NCBI RefSeq assembly: GCF_004363095.1
Contig: NZ_SNYO01000009.1
Location: 62,001-126,000, forward strand
From: Actinomycetospora succinea
GTDB lineage: Bacteria > Actinomycetota > Actinomycetes > Mycobacteriales > Pseudonocardiaceae
Direction: 5' to 3'
Length of the DNA: 64,000 nucleotides
Part shown: piece after piece, positions 8,537 to 16,973 of the stretch
Position numbering within the stretch: position 1 is the stretch's first letter
How the letters are laid out: each line of letters begins with the position of its first letter
Translations under genes and position numbers: made by a program
The notes under the pieces: model-generated
The model's database searches: none
Seen by the model: only the letters and a program-made list of their open reading frames with translations
What the model was told of the DNA's origin: nothing

Positions 8537-9359
8537 GCTGACCGTCGACGGGCGCCGCCTGCACTTCGAGGTCCACGGCGCGGGGCAGGACCGGCCGCGC
8601 ATGGTGGCGATGGGCGGCTGGGGCACCTACTGCCACGGACGCCTCGGCGACCTCCCCCGCGCCGCCGTCGCCGACTTCGAGGTCGTCGTCTTCGACTACC
8701 GCGGCCTCGGCGAGAGCGACGACCACCCGGACGCCGAGGCCTCCACCCGGTCGTACGCCGACGACGTCGCCGCGCTGCTCGACCACCTCGGGTGGAGCGA
8801 GGCGCACGTGCTCGGCATGGTCGGGATGGGCGCCTGCATCGGCCAGGAGCTCGCGATCCGGCGCCCGGACCTCGTGCGCTCCCTGTTCATGACCGGCTCG
8901 TGGGCCTGGGCCGACCCGGCGCTCGCCGACCAGCTGACCATGCTGCGCCGCGTGCACCAGGAGCTCGGTTTCGCGGCGTTCCAGATGCTCTGCGCGTCGC
9001 TGAGCTTCGCGCCGGCGTTCTACGGCCGCCACCGCGACCGGCTGCTGGGCCCGGACGGCGCCTGGGGGGACCTCGCCGGGAAGGCCGACGCGCACGGCCG
9101 GCTGGTCGAGGCGTGCCTGGGCCACGACACCCGCGACCGGCTCGGCGGGATCCGCGTCCCGAGCTTCGTGCTGCACGCCGGCCGCGACCCGATCACCACC
9201 GTCGACCACACCGGGCTGCTCGCCGAGCTGCTGCCCGACGGCCGCGACGAGACGTGGTGGGACGCCGCGCACGTCATCGCGGGCAAGGAGCAGAAGATGC
9301 GCCTCGACGCCCTGCTGCGCTCGTTCTACGCGGAGGTGGACACGACCGTGGCGGCCTGA
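8529..9359 (+). CDS. Alpha/beta-fold hydrolase with atypical nucleophile elbow
   Basis: A 276-residue protein of alpha/beta hydrolase fold: strand and loop VVVFDYRGLGESD, acid residue in LHAGRDPITT, and base histidine in AAHVIAGKEQ. The expected G-x-S-x-G elbow reads GMVGMGACIG (96-105) with no serine. Gly99 is at the usual nucleophile position when spacing to the RRPD segment is used, or Cys103 could serve in G-A-C-I-G. The start is GTG 8529, overlapping the amidase by 8 bases, so it is the third cistron of that operon. It may use cysteine or be a non-hydrolytic lyase-type member. Confidence 0.78.
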   Translation: MPELTVDGRRLHFEVHGAGQDRPRMVAMGGWGTYCHGRLGDLPRAAVADFEVVVFDYRGLGESDDHPDAEASTRSYADDVAALLDHLGWSEAHVLGMVGMGACIGQELAIRRPDLVRSLFMTGSWAWADPALADQLTMLRRVHQELGFAAFQMLCASLSFAPAFYGRHRDRLLGPDGAWGDLAGKADAHGRLVEACLGHDTRDRLGGIRVPSFVLHAGRDPITTVDHTGLLAELLPDGRDETWWDAAHVIAGKEQKMRLDALLRSFYAEVDTTVAA

Positions 9360-9412
9360 CTACGCAGTTCTGCGCATTCCCCGCCCGGGCGGACCCCTGG
9401 GAGCTTGGGGCG

Positions 9413-10948
9413 ATGCCCGACCTCGTGGTCTGTTGCGACGGCACCTGGCAGGACCGCGCCGACCACACCAACGTCGTCGGTCTGTTCGACCGGCTGGACC
9501 TCCCCGCCGACCGCAAGACGTACGTGCGGGGCGTCGGGAACGGCGGCGTCGTCGACCAGGTCCGCGGGGGTCTCACCGGCTGGGGCCTCGACCGTGACCT
9601 GCGGGCGGGGTACCGGTTCCTCGTCGAGACGTTCCGGCCGGGCGACCGCATCAGCGTCTTCGGGTTCAGCCGGGGCGCGTACCTGGCGCGGAGCCTGGCC
9701 GGGATGGTCGGTGCCGTCGGGATCGTCGACCGCACGGATCTCGGGGCCACGGCCCTCGAGGCGGCGGTGGCGGCCGCCCACGGGCGGTACGAGACGCACA
9801 AGGCCGAGGGCCGCGCGGACCGGCGCGCCGGCCGGATCCGTCGGGGTTCCGCGGTCGACGACGCGGTCCCGCTCGCCTACGACCCCCGCTCGCCCGACAT
9901 CCCGGTGGTCTTCGTGGGCGTCTGGGACACCGTCGGCGCGCTGGGCATCCCGCGCCACCTCGCGCTCCCGGATCCGTTCGGGTCCCGCCGGCGCTACGAG
10001 TTCCTCGACGTCGTCCTCGATCCCCGCATCCCGCACGCCCGCCACGCGGTGTCGCTGGACGAGATGCGCGGGCCGTTCCGGCCGACGCTGTGGGGGGACG
10101 CGGCGGAGGGGCAGGACGTCGCCCAGGTCTGGTTCCCCGGCGACCACCGCGACGTCGGCGGCGGTCACCCCGACGACCGCCGGCTCAGCGACGGCCCGCT
10201 CGGCTGGATGATCGAGGAGGCCCGCACCGCGGTCGGGCTGCGGTTCACCGGCGCGCCGTTCGACCCCGACCCGGTCAACGGCACGCTGCACGAGATGCCC
10301 GACGGGCCCCTCGGCGCGCTCGAGGAGATCGCCTTCCAGCCCCGGCCCCGGGCCGCGCCGCCCGTGGAGGCCGACCGCCGGCTGCCCGCCGTCGACGCCT
10401 CCGCCTACACCCGCCAGCTGGCCTTCGCCGACGACCCGCCCGACCTGCGGTACCGCCCGACGCGACGCCTCGCGCCGGGCGAGGACGTCCCGGTGCGGCT
10501 CGCGGCGGACCGGAGCTGGAACGCCACCGGCCTGTACCTCGAGCCGGGCACCTACCGCTTCACGGCCGACGGTCGCTGGGGCACCCCGCTCGGGGGCGGC
10601 GGGCCCGCCGGCGCCGCCCGCTGGCCGCTGGTGGGCGACGGCGTCGGGCGCGTGGTGGGGCTGGCGGAGGGGGCGCTGCGGCTGGTCACCGGCAACCCGG
10701 ACGCCGACCTCGTCGGTGCCCGGCGCCGGGCCGACGTCCCGCTGATGGCGCTCGTCGGGCTCGTCGCGAACGAGGTCACCGACGACGCGGGCGAGGTCGT
10801 CGCGCCCGACGAGGAGTTCGTCGTCGGCGACGCGCTCGATCGCCGGGTGCAGCGCGCCGGCCATCTCTGGGCGTACGGCAACGACGCCTGGGGCTCCTAC
10901 GGCAACAACCAGGGAACCGTCGTGCTGACCGTGCACCGGCTCGCCTGA
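9413..10948 (+). CDS. DUF2235 (Tle1-like phospholipase) hydrolase
   Basis: Protein of 511 residues. The N-terminal 330 residues are a DUF2235 alpha/beta-hydrolase domain: LVVCCDGTWQDR at the start, nucleophile elbow VFGFSRGAYLARSL, then WDTVGALGIP and WFPGDHRDVGGGH. Members include type VI phospholipase effectors (Tle1), but many actinomycete copies stand alone with unknown role. A C-terminal region of about 150 residues has the look of a small beta-rich accessory domain (GLYLEPGTYRFTADGRW, then WAYGNDAWGSYGNNQGTVVL). There is no signal peptide. The start is ATG 9413, and no secretion-system genes are nearby. Confidence 0.83.
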   Translation: MPDLVVCCDGTWQDRADHTNVVGLFDRLDLPADRKTYVRGVGNGGVVDQVRGGLTGWGLDRDLRAGYRFLVETFRPGDRISVFGFSRGAYLARSLAGMVGAVGIVDRTDLGATALEAAVAAAHGRYETHKAEGRADRRAGRIRRGSAVDDAVPLAYDPRSPDIPVVFVGVWDTVGALGIPRHLALPDPFGSRRRYEFLDVVLDPRIPHARHAVSLDEMRGPFRPTLWGDAAEGQDVAQVWFPGDHRDVGGGHPDDRRLSDGPLGWMIEEARTAVGLRFTGAPFDPDPVNGTLHEMPDGPLGALEEIAFQPRPRAAPPVEADRRLPAVDASAYTRQLAFADDPPDLRYRPTRRLAPGEDVPVRLAADRSWNATGLYLEPGTYRFTADGRWGTPLGGGGPAGAARWPLVGDGVGRVVGLAEGALRLVTGNPDADLVGARRRADVPLMALVGLVANEVTDDAGEVVAPDEEFVVGDALDRRVQRAGHLWAYGNDAWGSYGNNQGTVVLTVHRLA

Positions 10949-10970
10949 ACGACTCGAGGAGGGACCGACG

Positions 10971-11351
10971 ATGGACCCAGCGGGGCACGGGGAGACGCTC
11001 GAGGCGCTCACCGCGGCCTTCAACGCCCACGACCTGGACGCGATCATGGCGTTCTTCGCCGACGACTGCTCCCTCGACATGCCGCGGGGTCCGGACCCCT
11101 GGGGGCGGCGCCTGGTCGGCCGGGCGGCCGTGCGCGAGGGCCTGGCGAGCCGGTTCGCGGGACTGCCCGACGCCCACTACGGCGAGGACCGACACTGGGT
11201 CTGCGGCGACCTGGGCGTCTCGGAGTGGCTGCTCACCGGCACCACGCCCGACGGGGACGAGGTGCGCGTCCGGGGCTGCGACCACTGGGAGTTCCGCGAC
11301 GGGAAGGTCGTGCGCAAGGACTCGTACTGGAAGATCGTCGACCGTCGGTAG
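10971..11351 (+). CDS. NTF2-like/SnoaL-like protein
   Basis: Small cone-fold protein of 126 residues: an N-terminal helix pair (LEALTAAFNAHDLDAIMAFFADDC) followed by beta strands ending in DHWEFRDGKVVRKDSYWKIV. The fold includes isomerases, dehydratases and non-enzymatic ligand binders, so no reaction can be given. It starts 22 bases after the DUF2235 stop and has a GGAGGGAC ribosome site, so it is probably co-transcribed with it. The 3' end meets the convergent phosphatidyltransferase gene. Confidence 0.8.
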   Translation: MDPAGHGETLEALTAAFNAHDLDAIMAFFADDCSLDMPRGPDPWGRRLVGRAAVREGLASRFAGLPDAHYGEDRHWVCGDLGVSEWLLTGTTPDGDEVRVRGCDHWEFRDGKVVRKDSYWKIVDRR

Positions 11352-11352
11352 G

Positions 11353-12057
11353 TCAGGAGTCCTCGCGCTCCGCGACGTTGCGGGGGCGCCCGAGCAGCTG
11401 GCGGCGGACGTTGACCACCAGCTGCACGGTCGCGACGACGGCCAGCAGGGTCCAGAGGCCGGCGGCGACGGTGACCGTCGTGCCGGCGACCGACGGCACG
11501 ACCCCGGCCCCGAGGAGCGCGACGCCGCCGATCACCAGGCGCGCCGGGCGCTCCGGGAAGCTCACGAGGCCGACGCCGCCGACGCCCTCCGCGGCCGCGC
11601 CGCCCCGGATCGCCTCGTCGAGCACGGTGAGCACCGCGGCCACGGCGCACAGCGGGCCCGGCGCCCCGAGTGCCCAGAGCCCGGCGACCATGCTGAGGTC
11701 GCCGACGCGGTCGACGAGCTGGTCCACGACCCGGCCCCAGCCGGTGGCGGAGTCCGTCAGCTCGGCGACCGCCCCGTCGACGCCGTCGAGCAGGGCGAGG
11801 ACCACGACCAGCGCGGCCGCGAGCACCGGCCAGCGCCCACCGAGCGCGGCGACGGCACCGACGGCGACCGCGACGACGCCGCCGAGCAGGGTCACGCGGG
11901 TCGGCGGGACCCCGCGGCGGGCCAGCGGGGCGCCGAGCCGGTGCGCGATGCGCAACCAGAGCATGGTCGACGGGGACGACCGGGCGTCGTAGCCGCCGTG
12001 GGCCCGCGACCAGCGGTCGACGTAGCCCTCGAGGTCATCGACGTCCACCCGCATCAC
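11353..12057 (-). CDS. CDP-alcohol phosphatidyltransferase family membrane protein
   Basis: Integral membrane enzyme of 234 residues (about six helices) expected to join a CDP-linked lipid and an alcohol. The CDP-OH-P motif is recognisable in LLDGVDGAVAE plus GRVVDQLVDR: all metal-binding aspartates are present, but the usual AR is AE, a small deviation. The N-terminus carries a soluble segment of about 40 residues. GTG 12057 and ATG 12054 are adjacent possible starts. It is the last gene of a leftward operon with an App1-PLD fusion and an EEP-fold enzyme, which strongly suggests phospholipid turnover or remodelling. Confidence 0.8.
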   Translation of the reverse strand: MMRVDVDDLEGYVDRWSRAHGGYDARSSPSTMLWLRIAHRLGAPLARRGVPPTRVTLLGGVVAVAVGAVAALGGRWPVLAAALVVVLALLDGVDGAVAELTDSATGWGRVVDQLVDRVGDLSMVAGLWALGAPGPLCAVAAVLTVLDEAIRGGAAAEGVGGVGLVSFPERPARLVIGGVALLGAGVVPSVAGTTVTVAAGLWTLLAVVATVQLVVNVRRQLLGRPRNVAEREDS

Positions 12058-12076
12058 CCCGCGAGCACTGTAGTCG

Positions 12077-12871
12077 TCACGACCCGGACAACAGGAGGTC
12101 CGCGACCACGGGGTCGTGGTCGCTCGCCCCGGTCCCCCGCACGATCCGCGAGCCCTCGACCTCCCACCGGCCCCGCTCGGCGAGGATCCAGTCGAGGCGC
12201 AGCGGGCCCCGGTGGAACCGGCGCACCACCGCGGCGCGGACCGTGCCGAACCCGTGGAAGGTCTCCTCGTCCTGGAGGCACGTGTCGTCGTACCCGTGCC
12301 CGAGCAGCGCGCGGTACGGCGGCGAGCCGGGCGGGCAGTTGAAGTCGCCGGTCACGACCGTCGGCGCCCCGTCGTCGAGGCGGCGCAGGAACAGCCGGAC
12401 GCTCTCCTCCCGCGCGCGGGAGCTCCAGTGGTCGAGGTGGACGTTGACGTGGCGGAACGTCGCGCCGGTGCCGCGCACCGCGAACGTCGCCCAGTTCAGG
12501 GCCCGGGCATTGCGCGTGCCCCAGGAGGCCGACGGCACGTCGGGGGTGGCGCTGAGCCAGAAGCCGCCGTGGTCGAGCAGCTCGAGGCGGTCGGGCGCGT
12601 ACAGGATCGCGTTGTGCTCCGGTCGCCGGCGCGTGCCCGCGGCGGGGCCGAGCACGAGGCCGTGGTCGGGCAGCTCGCGGCGGTAGGTGGCCAGCGCGGC
12701 GCGCTGGAGCTCCTGCACGCCGAGGACGTCGGGCGCCTGCTCGCGGACCGTCGCGACGTTGCGTGCCGCCCGCCGCGGCCAGCGGTGGCGCCCGTCCACG
12801 GGCGTCGTGAAGCCGCGGACATTGAACGTCATCACCCGCAGGCGCGTGGAGTCTCCGATCGCGCCATTCAA
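12077..12871 (-). CDS. Endonuclease/exonuclease/phosphatase (EEP) family enzyme
   Basis: Mg-dependent phosphodiesterase or phosphatase of 264 residues. All EEP motifs occur in order: MTFNVRG, VLGVQELQ (metal Glu), HVNVHLDHWS, VTGDFNCPPGS, LRLDWIL and GASDHDPVVADL. The family includes DNases, sphingomyelinases and inositol-phosphate phosphatases. Given its lipid-enzyme neighbours, a lipid headgroup substrate is the more attractive guess. The best start is TTG 12871 because the first strand begins at residue 12; it overlaps the upstream stop (TTGA), implying coupled translation. Confidence 0.85.
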   Translation of the reverse strand: MNGAIGDSTRLRVMTFNVRGFTTPVDGRHRWPRRAARNVATVREQAPDVLGVQELQRAALATYRRELPDHGLVLGPAAGTRRRPEHNAILYAPDRLELLDHGGFWLSATPDVPSASWGTRNARALNWATFAVRGTGATFRHVNVHLDHWSSRAREESVRLFLRRLDDGAPTVVTGDFNCPPGSPPYRALLGHGYDDTCLQDEETFHGFGTVRAAVVRRFHRGPLRLDWILAERGRWEVEGSRIVRGTGASDHDPVVADLLLSGS

Positions 12872-15060
12872 TAGGTCCGCTGGAGCCGGGCGCGCAGCGG
12901 GCGCCCGTCGGGGTCGAGCACCATCCGGTAGGCGGGGCCGGTGATCCAGCGTCGCCGCAGGGTGATCTCGACCTGCTCGTGCACGGGGGTGTGGCGTCGC
13001 AGCCGGCCGGGCGGTCGCACGCCCTCGCCGCCACCGGCGTGCCAGGCGTCGAGCGCCGCCGACCGGGCGCGGACGACGTCGGCGGCGTGGTCGGGGTCGA
13101 GGATCTCGTCGTCCCCGGTCAGACCCAGGTGCTCGCGCATCAGCTCGAGACGCAGGCGCCGGGCGAAGCCACGGGCACCGTCACCGAGGCCGCCGGGGTC
13201 GGCGGGTGCCCGGCCGTCGCGCTCCTGGTCGAGGATCGCGCAGACCAGCTCGGAGTCGTGGGTCCAGGACCGGGTGTTGAAGTTGTTGCTGCCGACGGTG
13301 CACCAGACGTCGTCGATCACGCAGACCTTGGCGTGCACGTACACCGGGCTCGCCTCGTCGTTCTCGACGTCGAGGATCTGGACGCGCTCGCCGCCGGCCT
13401 CGTGCACCATCGCCATCGCCTCGGCCTGCCCGATCATCGCAGGATTCGGCCCGGCGTCGTGGTGCGGGCGCGGCACGACGGCGACGAGGTGCAGGTCGGG
13501 CGCGCGGCGCAGGGCCGCGGCGAACACGCGGGCGACGTCCGCGGACCACAGGTACTGGTCCTCGACGTACACGAGCCGCTGCGCGCGCCCCAGCGCCTTG
13601 ATGAACGCGCGGGCGACGCTGCGCTCGCCCCACGGCGCGAACGGGGTCGGCGGTGTCCGGCGGGGGTACGTGCGCAGGACCTGGACCGCGCACGACCCGG
13701 TCGCGGGCGGGTCCGGCGTCGGCGGCGGCAGCGCGGACCCGTGCCGGGGCAGGCGGTGCACGAGGTCGGGGACCACGTGCCAGGGCAGCCGGACCAGCGG
13801 CGTCGGGTCGACCCAGCGCTCGAAGAACACCTCGTGGAGATCCCGGACGACGGGCCCGCGCAGCTCGAGCTGGGCGTCGTGGCGGGGGTCGCGGTCGTAG
13901 GAGTCGGCGGCCGCCGTGGACTGCGGGTCGCCGAGGTGGACGATGTCGTCGCGCGCACCGCGGACGAGGTCGATGCCGCCGACGAAGGCGACGTCGTCGT
14001 GCGGGTCGGTGTCGTGGCGGATCACGACGAGCTTCTGGTGGTGGCTGCCGAGCGGACGGATGCGCTGGTCGAGCAGCACCTCGGCGCCGACCGCCTGCAG
14101 GTCCGCGACGAGGCGCCGGTTCTGGGCGACGTGGTAGCCGAACATCGTCAGGTGCGAGCGCCACAGCAGCCCGCACACCCGCGCCCCGCAGCGCGCCGCG
14201 TCCGCGAGCGCCTGGGAGACGGTCGGGCCCTGGTCGCCGAGCTGCTGGTCGCCGTCGCCGCGCCAGCCGAGGAAGAGCACCTGGTCGCCCGGCCCGGTGG
14301 TGGCGAGGCGGGCGGCGAGGACCCGGTAGTAGGCGCTGCCGTGCACGCGCAGGCGCACGTCGTTGCCCTCGGTCCACGGGCGCAGCCGCGTCGCGGGGTT
14401 GCCGCGCTGGGACTCGGTGAGGAACCAGTCGTCGATCCGCGGCTCCCGCTCGGTGTTCTCGAGGCCCAGGACCGTGCGCAGCCCCGGCAGCAGCTCCTCG
14501 CCGTTGGGGGCCTCGACGACCGGCGGCCCGTCGCCGTCGGTGCTGGTCGACGCGTCCGCGACGCCCAGGAGCCGGCGCATCGCGATCGCCGCGACGCGTC
14601 CGGGGTGGTCGCGGGCGAAGCCCTCGAAGAGCTGCGGGTCGTGGCCGGCGTCGTCGCCGACGAGCACCCAGGACGTGTCGGGGTGCTCCGCGGCGAGCCG
14701 GTCGAGCGTGGCGCGCTTGCGCTCGAGGCCGGCGCCGAACAGCCAGCCCGAGAACAGGGACTGCCCCGCCATCAGCAACGTGCCGCCGGGGTACTGGTCG
14801 TGGCGCAGCGCGGCTCGCAACGGGCGGGCCAGCCGGAACGGCAGCGCGGTCAGGAAGTACACGTCGGCGGGCGGCTCGCCGTCGGCGAGGACCCCGAGCA
14901 CGCGCTGCATGCCCAGCAGCGAGCGACGGTCGCGCGAGCCGCGGGCGACGAGGGCGTGCAGCCGCCCCCACTGGCGGCGCAGCGGGGCGATGCGCAGCAC
15001 CCCGTCGACGTCGTAGACGACCCCGAGCTGCCGCAGTCCCCCGGTCGTCACGCTTCGCAT
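12868..15060 (-). CDS. App1-type phosphatidate phosphatase / phospholipase D fusion
   Basis: Unusual two-enzyme polypeptide of 730 residues. Residues 10-165 match the App1 (DUF2183) HAD-like phosphatase: VVYDVDGVL (acidic motif at 17-20), FLTALPF, LFGAGLERKRATLDRL and VLVGDDAGHDPQLF. Residues 205-700 are a phospholipase D with two HKD motifs, SHHQKLVVIRHD (His341, Lys343) plus FVGGIDL, and VHAKVCVID (His576, Lys578, Asp583) plus GSNNFNTRSW. A PLD releases phosphatidate and App1 dephosphorylates it, so one chain could turn phospholipid into diacylglycerol. The start is ATG 15060; no signal peptide or membrane helix is evident. First gene of the lipid operon. Confidence 0.88.
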   Translation of the reverse strand: MRSVTTGGLRQLGVVYDVDGVLRIAPLRRQWGRLHALVARGSRDRRSLLGMQRVLGVLADGEPPADVYFLTALPFRLARPLRAALRHDQYPGGTLLMAGQSLFSGWLFGAGLERKRATLDRLAAEHPDTSWVLVGDDAGHDPQLFEGFARDHPGRVAAIAMRRLLGVADASTSTDGDGPPVVEAPNGEELLPGLRTVLGLENTEREPRIDDWFLTESQRGNPATRLRPWTEGNDVRLRVHGSAYYRVLAARLATTGPGDQVLFLGWRGDGDQQLGDQGPTVSQALADAARCGARVCGLLWRSHLTMFGYHVAQNRRLVADLQAVGAEVLLDQRIRPLGSHHQKLVVIRHDTDPHDDVAFVGGIDLVRGARDDIVHLGDPQSTAAADSYDRDPRHDAQLELRGPVVRDLHEVFFERWVDPTPLVRLPWHVVPDLVHRLPRHGSALPPPTPDPPATGSCAVQVLRTYPRRTPPTPFAPWGERSVARAFIKALGRAQRLVYVEDQYLWSADVARVFAAALRRAPDLHLVAVVPRPHHDAGPNPAMIGQAEAMAMVHEAGGERVQILDVENDEASPVYVHAKVCVIDDVWCTVGSNNFNTRSWTHDSELVCAILDQERDGRAPADPGGLGDGARGFARRLRLELMREHLGLTGDDEILDPDHAADVVRARSAALDAWHAGGGEGVRPPGRLRRHTPVHEQVEITLRRRWITGPAYRMVLDPDGRPLRARLQRTY

Positions 15061-15127
15061 CGTGGCGGCTGGGCCGATCGGGGACAAGCGGCCGTGTGGT
15101 GTCGGACCCCGGTGCCATCATCGGCGC

Positions 15128-15583
15128 ATGACGAGCTGGCGGGACGTCGAAGCCGGGGCGCCGGAGTTCGCAGCGCGGGTCCGCGCGCTGTTCGACGCGC
15201 ACCGGCACAAGACCATCGCGACGCTGCGCGCCGACGGGTCGCCGCGGATCTCCGGCATCGAGACGGCGTTCGACGACGGCGAGCTGACCTTCGGCTCGAT
15301 GTCCGGCGCGCGCAAGGGCGCCGACCTGCGTCGCGATCCCCGGTTCGCCCTGCACAGCGCCACCGTCGACCCGGTCGACGGCCAGGAGGCGCAGTGGCCG
15401 GGCGAGGCCAAGATCGCCGGGCGGGCGATCGCGTCCGGGGAGATCACCGAGGGCCCGAGCGGCGACCTCTTCCGCGCCGACGTCGCCGAGGTCGTCCACA
15501 CCCACCTGAACCCGCAGGCGACGCTCCTCGTCGTCGAGTGGTGGACGCCGGCGCAGGGCCACCGCACCGTCGAGCGGGAGTAG
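15128..15583 (+). CDS. Pyridoxamine 5'-phosphate oxidase-like FMN/F420-binding protein
   Basis: Split-barrel flavoprotein of 151 residues. The N-terminal half has the typical pattern KTIATLRADGSPRISGIETAF, then GELTFGSMSGARKGADLRRD and an ALHSATVD strand. Actinomycete members bind FMN, F420 or biliverdin, and the cofactor is not decided by sequence. Two tryptophans near the C-terminus (VVEWWTPAQGH) are notable. The start is ATG 15128; it is a single gene, divergent from the App1-PLD gene and convergent with the permease. Confidence 0.8.
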   Translation: MTSWRDVEAGAPEFAARVRALFDAHRHKTIATLRADGSPRISGIETAFDDGELTFGSMSGARKGADLRRDPRFALHSATVDPVDGQEAQWPGEAKIAGRAIASGEITEGPSGDLFRADVAEVVHTHLNPQATLLVVEWWTPAQGHRTVERE

Positions 15584-15588
15584 CGCTC

Positions 15589-16923
15589 TCAGGTCTCCCG
15601 GCGGCGGCGCCCGGCCAGCGCGACGAGGAAGAGGACCGTCCCGACGACGACGAAGCACGCCGCGAGCAACCAGATCTCGAGCGACTGCTGGGTGAGCAGC
15701 ACGACGCTCGCGATGATCGCGAGCACCGGGACGACGGCGGGCACGCGGAAGTGCTCGTGCTCCACGCGGTCCTTCTTGAGCACCAGGCACGAGACGTTCG
15801 TGGAGATGAAGACGAACAGCAGCAGGAGGACCGTGGTGTCGGCCAGGGTGCTGATGGTGGCGACGAAGCTCATCCCGATCGTGGCGGCGCCGACGACGAG
15901 GATCGCGACCCAGGGCGTCCGCCGCCGCGGCGCGACCCGGCCGAAGACCGCCGGCAGCAGGCCGACCTCGGCGAGCCCGTAGGCCGCCCGGCTGGCCATC
16001 ACCATGAACAGCAGCGCCCCGTTGGCGATCGCGACGAGCGCGATGACGGAGAACAGCCAGTCGGGGATCGGCAGCCCCGAGGCGGTGACCACCTCGAGCA
16101 GCGGGCCGGTGGACTCGGCCATCACCCGCGGGTCGACCACGATCGCGGACCCGAGCGCGATCAGCAGGTAGACGAGGCCGGCGGTGCCGACCGCCCCGAA
16201 GAGCGCCCGCGGGTAGGCCCGGCTGGGCGCCTTGACCTCCTCGGCCATGTTCGCCGCGGCCTCGAAGCCCAGGAACGAGAAGAACGCGACCACCGACGCG
16301 GCGAAGGCGCCGACGAGGATCGGCTGGTCGGGCGACGGGGTGAGCACGCGCGACAGGTCGCCGCCCCCGCTGCCCAGCACGATGGCCGCGAGGGCGATCA
16401 CCAGCACCAGGCCGCTGGTCTCGATGACCGTCGCGACCGTGTTGGCCGCCAGCGACTCGCGGACACCGCGGAGGTTGATCCCGATGAGCAGCAGCAGGAA
16501 GACGACGGTGACCGGCGCGGCCGGGAGCTCGACCAGCGTCGTGAAGTAGTCCCCGGAGAAGGCGCTGGCCAGCAGGGCGGCGGTGACGATGCCGGCCGAG
16601 AGCATGAAGAACCCGACGAGGAAGGTCAGGAACGGCGTCGGCGCCGCGCGCTCCGCGTACCGCGCGGCGCCGCCGGCGTGCGGATACTTGCTGATCATCT
16701 CCGCGTAGGTCCCGGCGGTCAGGAAGGCCACCGCGAGCGCGATCACCAGCGGCAGCCACAGCATGCCGCCGACGTCCGCGGCCATGGTGCCGACCAGGGT
16801 GTAGATCCCGGCGCCGAGCGTGTCGCCGACGATGAAGAAGAACAGCAGGACCGTGCCGACGGTGCGTGCCAGCCTGGTGCCGGACGCCGTGTCCGGCTCG
16901 CTCGTCTGCCCGGTCTCCGCCAT
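15589..16923 (-). CDS. APC-family amino acid permease
   Basis: Twelve-helix transporter of 444 residues. TM1 carries VGDTLGAGIYTLVG (the GxG unwound substrate site), and the loop KYPHAGGAARYAERA and FLGFEAAANMAEEVKAPSRAYPRAL are APC hallmarks. It lies 50 bases after an XRE-cupin regulator on the same strand and probably forms an operon with it. This repeats the permease/XRE-cupin pairing at the left end of the window. The substrate is unknown; amino acid or amine is the family default. Confidence 0.88.
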   Translation of the reverse strand: MAETGQTSEPDTASGTRLARTVGTVLLFFFIVGDTLGAGIYTLVGTMAADVGGMLWLPLVIALAVAFLTAGTYAEMISKYPHAGGAARYAERAAPTPFLTFLVGFFMLSAGIVTAALLASAFSGDYFTTLVELPAAPVTVVFLLLLIGINLRGVRESLAANTVATVIETSGLVLVIALAAIVLGSGGGDLSRVLTPSPDQPILVGAFAASVVAFFSFLGFEAAANMAEEVKAPSRAYPRALFGAVGTAGLVYLLIALGSAIVVDPRVMAESTGPLLEVVTASGLPIPDWLFSVIALVAIANGALLFMVMASRAAYGLAEVGLLPAVFGRVAPRRRTPWVAILVVGAATIGMSFVATISTLADTTVLLLLFVFISTNVSCLVLKKDRVEHEHFRVPAVVPVLAIIASVVLLTQQSLEIWLLAACFVVVGTVLFLVALAGRRRRET

Positions 16924-16973
16924 CGAGCCATCGTCCGTGACGGCCCGCGGTTCCGCGCTCCGTGAGCGCCCGG

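Noticed and set aside
13181-16759. A long open frame of 1192 codons on the minus strand overlapping several genes
   Set aside because: Its translation is dominated by Arg, Ala, Gly and Pro, typical of the antisense/shifted frames of GC-rich DNA, and it runs across the App1-PLD and permease genes, which have clear homology.
12979-16965. A 1328-codon rightward frame opposite the App1-PLD gene and the permease
   Set aside because: Composition-driven shadow frame with no domain-like pattern; real genes are on both strands in other frames.
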